From an uncultured Ligilactobacillus sp. (GTDB lineage: Bacteria; Bacillota; Bacilli; Lactobacillales; Lactobacillaceae), in the NCBI GenBank assembly GCA_944326135.1, contig CALVCU010000022.1:1-64000 (forward strand): a DNA stretch of 64,000 bases, read 5' to 3'. Made by a program: the position numbers and the translations under genes. Positions 19,034 to 27,035 of this stretch are shown here, piece after piece. A model generated the notes under the pieces. That model searched no databases. It saw only the letters and a list, made by a program, of their open reading frames with translations, and was not told the DNA's origin. How positions within the stretch are numbered: the stretch's first letter is position 1; each line of letters opens with the position of its first letter.

Positions 19034-20200
19034 CTAAAAAATTTTGTCATCATCTATTAATTTTTTATAAATTGGAACATCCAATTTATAATTATTTCCG
19101 GCAGGTCGATTAGCAGAATTAGAAGCAAAAATCACTGCAGTTTGCCCGTCTTTTGAAATATCACCAACTGTTTCAAAGCCAAATTCTGCTCCATGAAAAT
19201 GATATCCTTGATATTGATTGCCAAGTAATCCAGGAATTTTTTTATTTAATGGATATAGACCAGCTTCATAATCAGATTTTGTTTTTCCTGTTGAATATAA
19301 ATTTGCTGTTTGTTCAGGAGATAAAATTTTTGCAGTTAAAAAGGCTCTTAATGTTCGATACAAATCACCATTTGACATAAATAAGTTTCCCGTGCCTAAC
19401 TGATTAGTATATCCACTTATCGGTTCATTATATATGCGATATGGTGATACTTCACTAAAATGATAACCTTGTGCCTGTTGAAATTCATGTTTTTTCATAT
19501 CTTGAAAAAAATAAGTATTTTTCAAATTCAATGGTTTTTGAATTGCTTTTTTAAAATATTCATAATAACTTTGGTGAGTTACTTTTTGGATAATACCTGA
19601 TAAAAGCACAAAATTAACTGGTTGATACTGGATATTTCCAATATGTGATTCAACTATGTGGGTATTTTTAACTGTATAATCCAAAAATTGTTTATCAGTC
19701 ATTTCTTTATTAGGTAATGGCTCTGACAAAATTCCCGAAGTCATTGTTAACAAATTCCTTAATGTAACTTTATCTGCATTTTTTATTTGTGGATAAAAAT
19801 GACTTAATGGTGTATCAAGTGAAAATTTATATTTAATTGCAACTTTTTTTAACATCATTGCGGTTATTCCCTTTTGAATTGAAGCAATTTGAAAAGTTGT
19901 TCTTCCTGAATTTTTAAGACCTTTTGCACGATTAGCGTAACCAAAGCCTTGTTGATAAACTAATCTTCCATTCTTTATAAGTGTTACTGTTCCAATAAAA
20001 TGTCGTTTCTTAACCTGCTTATTTAAATTCTTTTCAAGTTCAGTTCCTTTAATTTCATTAACATTTTCATCAAAAGAATGTAATTGGACTGTACTTAAAC
20101 TAGCAGCTTTGACTTCTGTTACAGAACTACTAGTAAATATAATTGAAAAAGCAATAATTATAATACTAATTGCCCATTTATTTTTTCTTAAATTTAACAA
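19034..20200 (-). CDS. Secreted serine hydrolase of the beta-lactamase/PBP4 family
   Basis: 388 residues, class C beta-lactamase fold. The nucleophile motif is SIQK (Ser107, Lys110). The usual Tyr-x-Asn motif reads YQP (Tyr192, with Pro194 for Asn), and an HGAEFGF stretch stands at the KTG position. I place the start at TTG 20200, seven bases after AAGGTG; that gives a clear signal peptide (RKNKW then a hydrophobic core, cleavage after VKA). The open frame extends to 20260 but that part has no ribosome site. It overlaps the 3' end of the rlmD-type gene by 23 bases. Such proteins often edit peptidoglycan or D-alanyl esters; the substrate here is unknown. Confidence 0.8.
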   Translation of the reverse strand: MLNLRKNKWAISIIIIAFSIIFTSSSVTEVKAASLSTVQLHSFDENVNEIKGTELEKNLNKQVKKRHFIGTVTLIKNGRLVYQQGFGYANRAKGLKNSGRTTFQIASIQKGITAMMLKKVAIKYKFSLDTPLSHFYPQIKNADKVTLRNLLTMTSGILSEPLPNKEMTDKQFLDYTVKNTHIVESHIGNIQYQPVNFVLLSGIIQKVTHQSYYEYFKKAIQKPLNLKNTYFFQDMKKHEFQQAQGYHFSEVSPYRIYNEPISGYTNQLGTGNLFMSNGDLYRTLRAFLTAKILSPEQTANLYSTGKTKSDYEAGLYPLNKKIPGLLGNQYQGYHFHGAEFGFETVGDISKDGQTAVIFASNSANRPAGNNYKLDVPIYKKLIDDDKIF

Positions 20201-21557
20201 TTGCTTCACACCTTGCTGTTTGAGGAAACATATCAATTGATTGAATATATTCCACATCATAATCTTTTACTAAAGATACTAAATCACGAGCTAATGTTGA
20301 GGGATTACATGAAACATAAACTAATTTTTCAGGTTTAAAATTGTGGATTGTATCAAGTAAAGTATCATCTAATCCAGTTCTTGGGGGATCAACAACTAAT
20401 GCATCTGTTTTAAATCCCTCTTTACTCCACTTTGTAACCCATTTTTCTGCAGTTCCTACTTCATAAAATGCGTTTTTTCTTTCCGACAACTTAGCATTTG
20501 TTCTTGCATCCTCAATTGCTTCTGGAATAATATCCATTCCACGAATTTCTTTAGCATTTTTACCTACATATAATCCAATGGTTCCTACACCACAATAAGC
20601 ATCAACTAAGTTTTCATTGGGAGATAATGCTAATGCTTGCTTTACTTGGTCATAGAGCTTAATTGTTTGAAGTGGATTTAATTGGAAAAAAGCACGTGCA
20701 GATAGTTTAAATTCAACATCTCCTAATTTTTCACGAATATAAGTTTTTCCAGCTAATTTAATTGTTTCATCTCCCCAAACTAATGAACCTCTACCAGGAT
20801 TTATATTTTGCATAATTGAAACAATTTGTGGATATTTTTGCTGTAAATCTATAATCAATTGATTTTTTTGAGGAAAATTGGTTTGATTCGTTATGAAAGT
20901 AACTTGAATTTCGTCAAATGCACTTGATTGTCGAATAACAACTGTTTTTAAATTTCCAGAATTTTTCTTTTCATCATAAATCGAAACATTCCATTTTTGT
21001 AACAATTTTACAATAGATCGAATTATAATCATCGATAAAGGCATTTGTGTGCTAAAATCAGGTAAATCGACCAAATAATGAGAATTTGGTCGATATAATC
21101 CTGCTTTTATCGTCCCATTTTCCATTTTACGAATTTGAAATTGCAATTTATTGCGATATTCATATGGATAATCCATTCCAATTGTATCTTTAATTTCAAA
21201 ATCTTGATATCCAGTCGGCTTAAACTTATTTAATGCTTGTTTAATAATATCTTTTTTAAACTCAAGTTGTTTTTTATATGATAAATGCTCTAATTCAATT
21301 CCCCCAACATTATACTTATCCTTGGGAGACACACGATCTGGACTTTTTCTTAAAATTTTTACTAATTTTCCAATTAAATATTTAGGCTTTACCGTTATAA
21401 TCTTTACTTGAACTATTTCATCAGGAAGTGCTCCCTCAACAAATACAATCTTTCGTTGATAGTAAGCAATCCCTTCCCCATTAATTCCTAACTTTTTAAT
21501 TTTTAATTTAACTAATTTATTAATTTTAACTTGAACATTTTTTCTTTTATCTGGCAT
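20178..21557 (-). CDS. rlmD: 23S rRNA (uracil-5-)-methyltransferase, RlmD/RlmCD type (copy 1)
   Basis: SAM-dependent m5U methyltransferase of the TrmA/RumA family, 459 residues. An N-terminal TRAM domain (about 8-65) is followed by the catalytic domain with SAM motif VDAYCGVGTIGLY (near 310), DPPRTGL, and the nucleophile Cys in VSCNPSTLARD (about 416). The four Cys of the Escherichia coli RumA iron-sulfur cluster are missing; the region reads NVGGIELEHLSYKKQ. A second copy lies at 45523-46884. Which uracil each one methylates cannot be decided from the sequence. AGGAGGA lies 5 bases before the ATG. Confidence 0.88.
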   Translation of the reverse strand: MPDKRKNVQVKINKLVKLKIKKLGINGEGIAYYQRKIVFVEGALPDEIVQVKIITVKPKYLIGKLVKILRKSPDRVSPKDKYNVGGIELEHLSYKKQLEFKKDIIKQALNKFKPTGYQDFEIKDTIGMDYPYEYRNKLQFQIRKMENGTIKAGLYRPNSHYLVDLPDFSTQMPLSMIIIRSIVKLLQKWNVSIYDEKKNSGNLKTVVIRQSSAFDEIQVTFITNQTNFPQKNQLIIDLQQKYPQIVSIMQNINPGRGSLVWGDETIKLAGKTYIREKLGDVEFKLSARAFFQLNPLQTIKLYDQVKQALALSPNENLVDAYCGVGTIGLYVGKNAKEIRGMDIIPEAIEDARTNAKLSERKNAFYEVGTAEKWVTKWSKEGFKTDALVVDPPRTGLDDTLLDTIHNFKPEKLVYVSCNPSTLARDLVSLVKDYDVEYIQSIDMFPQTARCEAIVKFKKK

Positions 21558-21648
21558 GATTTCCTCCTATTAAAATATCTACAATTATAGCATTTTAGGC
21601 TTTACTGTTATAATAAGATATACATTATTTTTTGAGAAAGGGGTAAAT

Positions 21649-22446
21649 ATGAGTACAATAACATCAATTCAAGCTCAAAAACGTAAAGGTCGCTATAATA
21701 TTTTCATCGATGGACAATATCGTTTTCCGGTTAGTGAAGAAGTATTAATTAATTTCCAATTACATAAGGGACAAGAAATTACTAAAGAAGAAATTGAAAG
21801 CATTACAAATGCTGAAAAAGTTTCAAAAGCCTATAATCAAGCATTAAATTATTTATCATATCAATTACGTACAGAAAAGGAAATCATTGATTATTTATAT
21901 AAAAAAGATTTTTCTGATTATGAAATTGAACCAACACTTAAAAAATTACGTGAACAAAAATTAATTAATGATCTAGAATATGCTAAAAGTTATACTCGAA
22001 CCATGGCTAAAACATCTGAAAAAGGTCCTAAAGTCATTCAACAACAACTACGTAAAAAAGGTATTTTAGAGAATGACATTGACACTGCTCTCTTACAATT
22101 CACCCTTGAAAATCAACTGGAAAATGTTATTCATTTAATTAATAAATTAGCTCAAAAATACCGAAATGAAGCCTTTAAAAATAAAATTCAAAAAATAAAA
22201 AAAAGTCTTTTAGTTAAAGGTTTTTCTACAGATGTTATCAATGATGCTTTGACAAGAGTTAATCTTGAAAAAGATAATTCAAATGAGCAAATCCAATTGC
22301 AAAAAAATGGAGAAAAACTTTTTAATCGTTATCGCAAATATTCTTCATTAGAACGCAATCAAAAAGTTAAAGCAGCCTTATATCGAAAGGGATTTAACAT
22401 TGATGATATAAATCATTTTATTGATGAACATCAGAATCTTGAATAA
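21649..22446 (+). CDS. recX: Regulatory protein RecX
   Basis: Modulator of RecA filaments, 265 residues, the long form usual in this group. Tandem RecX three-helix repeats are visible: YNQALNYLSYQLRTEKEI, then LREQKLINDLEYAKSYTR and a GPKVIQQQLRKKGI repeat, then a further pair in the C-terminal third (KIKKSLLVKGFSTDVI; KAALYRKGFNIDDI). Ribosome site GAAAGGGG lies 7 bases before the ATG, and a TG-extended TATAAT is about 30 bases upstream. It is divergent from the rlmD-type gene, and its leader shares the 91-base gap with that gene's promoter. Confidence 0.9.
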   Translation: MSTITSIQAQKRKGRYNIFIDGQYRFPVSEEVLINFQLHKGQEITKEEIESITNAEKVSKAYNQALNYLSYQLRTEKEIIDYLYKKDFSDYEIEPTLKKLREQKLINDLEYAKSYTRTMAKTSEKGPKVIQQQLRKKGILENDIDTALLQFTLENQLENVIHLINKLAQKYRNEAFKNKIQKIKKSLLVKGFSTDVINDALTRVNLEKDNSNEQIQLQKNGEKLFNRYRKYSSLERNQKVKAALYRKGFNIDDINHFIDEHQNLE

Positions 22447-22483
22447 AAAATAGCTATGAATATATTCATAGCTATTTTTTATT
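22442..22483. terminator. Bidirectional terminator
   Basis: Perfect 42-base palindrome with A-rich and T-rich ends between the convergent recX and BrkB-like genes. It overlaps both stop codons. Confidence 0.92.
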
Positions 22484-23387
22484 TATTATTTGTAATTCGT
22501 TTTTTATGAATTCGATGATAAATCTTTTTACCTAATTTATGCTCTTTGGGAACAACTTTTCCGTATCGATGTTCTTCAATAAACGCATTAATTATTGAAC
22601 CAAATAATATAATTTGGTTAGAAAAATTCATCCAGAATAACAATACTAAGAATGTGCCAAGTGCACCATAACTTAAAACACGATATGCAAAATATTTAAC
22701 ATAAATAGTAAAAATCCCAGTTAATGCCATCCATCCTAAAGCTGCAATTAAAGCTCCAGGCCAAACAGATAGCCAGTGAACTTTGACATTTGGTAATACT
22801 ATGTACAATAAACATAAAATTACAAAAATGATAATAAAAGTAACTGACCAACGATATTTCATGAACACTTCCAAATATGTCAGTGGCAACTTAAATACTG
22901 TTGTTAAATATTCTAGCACGATCTGACCAAAACTATAAATAACAAAAATAATTACTAGTAATGCACCAAAACTTAAAGTAATTAATAAAGATAAAATTGT
23001 TGTTGCTATAAAGTCTTGCGAATCTCCCACTCCGAAAATTTGATTCATTGATCGCTTCAAAGCATTGATTCCACGGCTTCCTGCCCAAATTGTAAATAAC
23101 ATAGAAAAAGATGCTATTCCTCCAGAACCATGTGTTAAAAATTTTTGAACTATTGGTCCTAAGAAATTATATATTGGTTCTGGCAATGCAACGTTTAAAT
23201 ATGGCATGATTTTTGTTGCATTAATATGCATGATTGGTAATATATTTCCAATAAAGATTACAATTGGTACAATTGTTAACAAAACATAGTAAGTAGCTAT
23301 AATTGCAGTATTAAAAATATCACCTTGTATCGTTTTATTTAAAATAGATTTAAAAAAGACATTGAATTTGTGCCCTATTTTTTTCAT
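22479..23387 (-). CDS. YihY/BrkB-family membrane protein
   Basis: A 302-residue inner-membrane protein with about six hydrophobic segments. It matches the YihY/BrkB (virulence factor BrkB) family: N-terminal TYYVLLTIVPIVIF, the central WAGSRGINALKRSMNQIFG segment (near 112-130) and the C-terminal GALGTFLVLLFWMNFSNQI. The biochemical role of the family is not established; it is not a ribonuclease BN. A basic tail (KIYHRIHKKR) faces the cytosol. GAAGGA precedes the ATG. Confidence 0.88.
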   Translation of the reverse strand: MKKIGHKFNVFFKSILNKTIQGDIFNTAIIATYYVLLTIVPIVIFIGNILPIMHINATKIMPYLNVALPEPIYNFLGPIVQKFLTHGSGGIASFSMLFTIWAGSRGINALKRSMNQIFGVGDSQDFIATTILSLLITLSFGALLVIIFVIYSFGQIVLEYLTTVFKLPLTYLEVFMKYRWSVTFIIIFVILCLLYIVLPNVKVHWLSVWPGALIAALGWMALTGIFTIYVKYFAYRVLSYGALGTFLVLLFWMNFSNQIILFGSIINAFIEEHRYGKVVPKEHKLGKKIYHRIHKKRITNNK

Positions 23388-23495
23388 AAATACTTAATTC
23401 CTTCAATATGTACTACGTAAAAAAACACGCATATATATATTTAACCACTAAATTAATAAATTTAATTTTAAATTTTTATTACAATATTTTTGGGC

Positions 23496-23530
23496 ATAAA
23501 AAAAGCTGCAAGTATTGCAGCTTTTTTATT
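23496..23530 (-). terminator. galU terminator
   Basis: Perfect 13-base arms (23499-23511 and 23515-23527, AAAAAAGCTGCAA) with a 3-base loop and a T run. Confidence 0.9.
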
Positions 23531-24401
23531 AATTAAGTTTCTTTGCTAACTCTTTAATATAATCTTTTAACTCAGCACTTACTTCTGGATGTTTCAATCC
23601 AAATTGAATTGAAGTCTTTAAGTAACCAAATTTGTAACCAACATCGAAACGTTCGCCTTTAAATTCATGTGCAAAAACACGTTGAATTTGGTTTAAACGA
23701 TCAATAGCGTCAGTTAATTGAATTTCATTACCTGCACCTGGTTTTTGTGTTTCTAACATATCAAAAATTTCAGGTGTTAATAAATAACGACCAATAATAG
23801 CTAAATCTGATGGAGCTTTATCTACATCTGGTTTTTCTACAAATTGGTTAACATCAAACAATCCTGGTTTTGTTTCTGTTACAGGATCAATAATTCCATA
23901 TTTATCAACTTCATCATGAGGAACTTTCATTACAGCAAGTGTTGATGCATGTGTTTCTTCATAACGATCAATTAATTGCTTAGTCAATGGAACCTTATCT
24001 TCCATAATGTCGTCACCTAACATAACAACAAATGGTTCGTTACCAACAAAATCTTTTGCCATTAATACCGCATCACCTAAACCACGTGGATGTGATTGAC
24101 GAATAAAGTATAAATTAATATCTGTTGTTTGTTGAACTAATTTCAATAAACCTGTTTTACCCTTTGCAGTAAGATTTTGTTCTAATTCTGGAACAGAGTC
24201 AAAGTGATCTTCAATTGGTCGCTTACCCTTTCCAGTTACTACTAAAATGTCTTCAATTCCTGATTTACGAGCTTCTTCAACAATATATTGAATTGTTGGT
24301 TTATCAATAATCGGGAACATTTCCTTAGCTAAAGCCTTTGTAGCTGGTAAAAAACGAGTACCTAAACCAGCCGCAGGAATAACAGCTTTTCTAACTTTCA
24401 T
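23529..24401 (-). CDS. galU: UTP-glucose-1-phosphate uridylyltransferase
   Basis: Makes UDP-glucose, the donor for glycolipid anchors, exopolysaccharide and galactose metabolism. 290 residues. The nucleotide-binding signature [17 protein letters not shown] is right after the start, followed by VVMLGDDIM (the metal/nucleotide Asp pair), VEKP and [17 protein letters not shown] lies 7 bases before the ATG and a promoter is at 24463-24490. It would supply the donor for the diacylglycerol glucosyltransferase at 5093-6259. Confidence 0.96.
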   Translation of the reverse strand: MKVRKAVIPAAGLGTRFLPATKALAKEMFPIIDKPTIQYIVEEARKSGIEDILVVTGKGKRPIEDHFDSVPELEQNLTAKGKTGLLKLVQQTTDINLYFIRQSHPRGLGDAVLMAKDFVGNEPFVVMLGDDIMEDKVPLTKQLIDRYEETHASTLAVMKVPHDEVDKYGIIDPVTETKPGLFDVNQFVEKPDVDKAPSDLAIIGRYLLTPEIFDMLETQKPGAGNEIQLTDAIDRLNQIQRVFAHEFKGERFDVGYKFGYLKTSIQFGLKHPEVSAELKDYIKELAKKLN

Positions 24402-24462
24402 CGTTATACCCCTTATCTATAATGGTATATATCTTTCAAAAAGATAATTAATATCTAGACTA

Positions 24463-24490
24463 ATTATATCAGTAAATCACCTTTTTACAA
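24463..24490 (-). promoter_or_regulatory. galU promoter
   Basis: On the minus strand, TTGTAA (24485-24490), 16 bases, TATAAT (24463-24468). The rest of the gap up to 24628 holds only a short AGGC/GCCT hairpin (near 24588-24606), possibly a weak end signal for map. Confidence 0.65.
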
Positions 24491-24628
24491 GTTAATTCTA
24501 AACTTAATGTAAGGATTTACTTATTTATACAAAGCTAAATCCGTAAATTAATCCTCATTTACACTATATAATTCTTTTTATTACAAACATTCAGGCTTTT
24601 TGCCTAATAAACAATTAGCTCTAAACCC

Positions 24629-25423
24629 TTATTTAAATTTGTATAAATATTTTTCGTCCATAGATGGATCTTGTGAAGTTAAAATTTTAGGACCATCTTT
24701 TGTAATTACAATTGTATGTTCATATTGACATGATAACCCACCATCTGCAGTTCTTGCAGTCCATCCATTAGGATCATCCATTACAGATTGCCATGTTCCT
24801 GTATTGATCATAGGTTCAATTGTAATTGTCATTCCTTCGCGTAATCTAATCCCTTTACCTTTTTCGCCATAATGAGGGACATTAGGTGATTCATGCATTG
24901 TAGGTCCAATTCCATGTCCAACAAATTCACGTACATCACCAAAACCATTTAAATCTTCAGTATAATGTTGGATAGCGTAACCAATATCTCCTAATCGATT
25001 TCCAACTTGAGCTTGATCAATTCCTAAGTATAAAGCTTTTTTGGTTACTTCCATTAAATGTTCAACTTCTTCTGAAGGCTTTCCAACTGCGTAACTCCAA
25101 CAAGAATCACTCATTGCACCGTGGTAATTAACTACAGTATCAACTTTTACAAGATCTCCTTCTTTGAAAATTAAATCTTTACGTGGAAATGCATGACAAA
25201 TTTCATCATTTACACTTACGCATGTTGCATATTTGTAGCCTTCAAATCCAATTTGCTCTGGAATTGCATCATGTTCTTTAAAATATTTACGTGCAAATTT
25301 TTCAACTTCCCAACTTGAAACACCTGGCTTGATAATATCACGCAAACCAATATGCATCCCTGCTAAAATTGCACCCGAAATTGCCATTTCTTTAATTTCT
25401 CGTGGTGATTTTAGAGTAATCAT
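24629..25423 (-). CDS. map: Methionine aminopeptidase, type I
   Basis: Removes the N-terminal Met from new proteins. 264 residues, single catalytic domain. The metal and catalytic residues are all present: NDEICHAFP (His), VKVDTVVNYHGAMSDSC (two Asp), GHGIGPTMHE (His), TITIEPMI (Glu) and CQYEHTIVIT (Glu). Strong ribosome site AGGAGGA. The promoter faces that of flavodoxin, and the two share a 13-base inverted repeat over their -10 regions. Confidence 0.96.
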   Translation of the reverse strand: MITLKSPREIKEMAISGAILAGMHIGLRDIIKPGVSSWEVEKFARKYFKEHDAIPEQIGFEGYKYATCVSVNDEICHAFPRKDLIFKEGDLVKVDTVVNYHGAMSDSCWSYAVGKPSEEVEHLMEVTKKALYLGIDQAQVGNRLGDIGYAIQHYTEDLNGFGDVREFVGHGIGPTMHESPNVPHYGEKGKGIRLREGMTITIEPMINTGTWQSVMDDPNGWTARTADGGLSCQYEHTIVITKDGPKILTSQDPSMDEKYLYKFK

Positions 25424-25452
25424 TTATATTATTCCTCCTAATAAATTTATAT

Positions 25453-25541
25453 CGTTACTATTATACCCTAAAACATTGATATTAGTTAAATTCCTATGAT
25501 TTTTGTATTCTCACGCTTAAAAATTTGATATAATAGTAACG
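25453..25541. promoter_or_regulatory. Divergent map / flavodoxin promoters with mirrored start regions
   Basis: TATAATAGTAACG occurs on the plus strand at 25529-25541 (flavodoxin -10) and on the minus strand at 25453-25465 (map -10), a perfect 13-base inverted repeat 63 bases apart. The flavodoxin side has an extended TG-A-TATAAT. Neither has a strong -35. Confidence 0.6.
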
Positions 25542-25568
25542 AATTTTTTTGAGAAAGGAGCAATTACT

Positions 25569-26021
25569 TTGGCAAAAGCTGAAATTGTTTTCGCAACAAT
25601 CACCGGCAATAACGAGGATATTGCTGATATCATTGCGGAAAATCTTGAAGATAAAGGAATCGACGTTCAAGTTGATGAAATTTCACAAGCAGATGTTAGT
25701 GATTTTGAAGATGCCGATCTTTGCATTGTATGTCCATATACATATGATGAAGGAAATCTTCCAGATGAAGGAATGGACTTTTTTGAAGATCTTAAAGAAG
25801 TAGATTTAACTAATAAAATTTATGGCGTTGCAGGTTCAGGGGATACTTTTTATGGCGAATATTACTGTACGGCAGTAGATGAATTTAGTCGTGTATTGCG
25901 TGAAGCAGGAGCTACTCAAGGAACTAAAGATGTAAAAATAAATCTTTCTCCTGATACGGATGAAGATATTGCAACTTTAGATACTTTTGCAGATGAATTA
26001 GTTTCAAAATTGGAGGAATAA
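25569..26021 (+). CDS. Flavodoxin
   Basis: Small FMN electron carrier of 150 residues. The FMN phosphate loop TITGNNED is at residues 10-17, followed by the CPYTYDEGNLPDEG flavin loop and the GVAGSGDTFYGEYYC loop. The protein is acidic, as usual. It begins with TTG (not ATG), set by AAAGGAG 8 bases upstream. It ends 6 bases before the GT2 glycosyltransferase gene, so the two are likely co-transcribed although no functional link is known. Confidence 0.9.
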   Translation: MAKAEIVFATITGNNEDIADIIAENLEDKGIDVQVDEISQADVSDFEDADLCIVCPYTYDEGNLPDEGMDFFEDLKEVDLTNKIYGVAGSGDTFYGEYYCTAVDEFSRVLREAGATQGTKDVKINLSPDTDEDIATLDTFADELVSKLEE

Positions 26022-26027
26022 TTTATT

Positions 26028-26960
26028 ATGTCAAAAACCTTATCCATTATTGTCCCTTGTTATTGTGAAGAAGAATCAATTCCATTATTTTATGAAGCAG
26101 TTGAAAAAGTTGCTCCAAAATTAAAAGATATTGATTTAGAGTATTGGTTTATTGATGACGGTTCAAAGGACAATACTTTAAAAGAACTTAAAGCTTTACA
26201 AGCTAAAGACCCTGATCATGTCCACTATGCTTCATTTTCAAGAAATTTTGGTAAAGAAGCTGGCCTATACTGTGGATTACAACAAGCTACTGGCGATTAT
26301 GTAGCTGTAATGGATGTTGATCTACAAGATCCTCCAGAATTATTACCTAAAATGTTGAGTTATATTGAAAGTGGCGATTATGATTGTGTTGGTACACGCC
26401 GTGTAAATCGGAAAGGTGAACCACCAATTCGTTCATTTTTCGCTCACATGTTTTACAAATTAATTAATAAAATTTCAGATACAGAAATTGTTGATGGTGC
26501 GCGCGATTATCGCTTAATGACACGTCAAATGGTAGATGCAATTCTTTCAATGAGCGAATATAACCGCTTTTCTAAGGGAATCTTTAGTTGGGTAGGTTTT
26601 CGAACAAAATATTTAGAATATACTAATCAAGAACGTGTAGCAGGTAAAACTAGTTGGAACTTTTGGAGTTTATTAAAGTATTCAATCGATGGTATTGTTT
26701 CATTTTCACAAACTCCACTTGATATTGCTTCATATGTTGGATTATTTTCTTCAATCTGCTCTGTATTTGGTATCATTTTTGTTATTATTCGCAAGCTTTT
26801 ATATGGTGGTTCTGCATTTGGATGGGCATCACTTGTATGTATCTTCCTATTTATTGGTGGTATTCAACTTCTATGTTTAGGTATTGTTGGTAAATATATT
26901 GGAAAAATATTTATGGAAGTAAAAAAACGTCCTGTCTACATTTTAAAAGAGAAAAAATAA
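26028..26960 (+). CDS. csbB: GT2 polyprenyl-phosphate glycosyltransferase, CsbB/GtrB type
   Basis: Membrane GT-A enzyme expected to attach a sugar (GlcNAc in Bacillus CsbB) to undecaprenyl phosphate. 310 residues: cytosolic catalytic domain with SIIVPCYCEEESIP, the DXD-type MDVDLQDPPE (near 97-106), the RDYRLM motif, and two C-terminal membrane helices (about 232-255 and 265-288). The next gene is YfhO-like, the same order as csbB-yfhO in Bacillus, where the pair glycosylates lipoteichoic acid together with GtcA. No GtcA-type flippase is nearby. Confidence 0.88.
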   Translation: MSKTLSIIVPCYCEEESIPLFYEAVEKVAPKLKDIDLEYWFIDDGSKDNTLKELKALQAKDPDHVHYASFSRNFGKEAGLYCGLQQATGDYVAVMDVDLQDPPELLPKMLSYIESGDYDCVGTRRVNRKGEPPIRSFFAHMFYKLINKISDTEIVDGARDYRLMTRQMVDAILSMSEYNRFSKGIFSWVGFRTKYLEYTNQERVAGKTSWNFWSLLKYSIDGIVSFSQTPLDIASYVGLFSSICSVFGIIFVIIRKLLYGGSAFGWASLVCIFLFIGGIQLLCLGIVGKYIGKIFMEVKKRPVYILKEKK

Positions 26961-27035
26961 TTAAAAACCTCTCCTATATTTTTGTTATTAGTAATTTTAG
27001 AGTAAAATAATAACGAATATAAGGGAGGATTTTTT

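Noticed and set aside
24491..24628. Riboswitch or attenuator upstream of galU
   Set aside because: Only short imperfect repeats (GGATTTA and TAAATCC) and a small AGGC/GCCT hairpin are seen; no known aptamer pattern.
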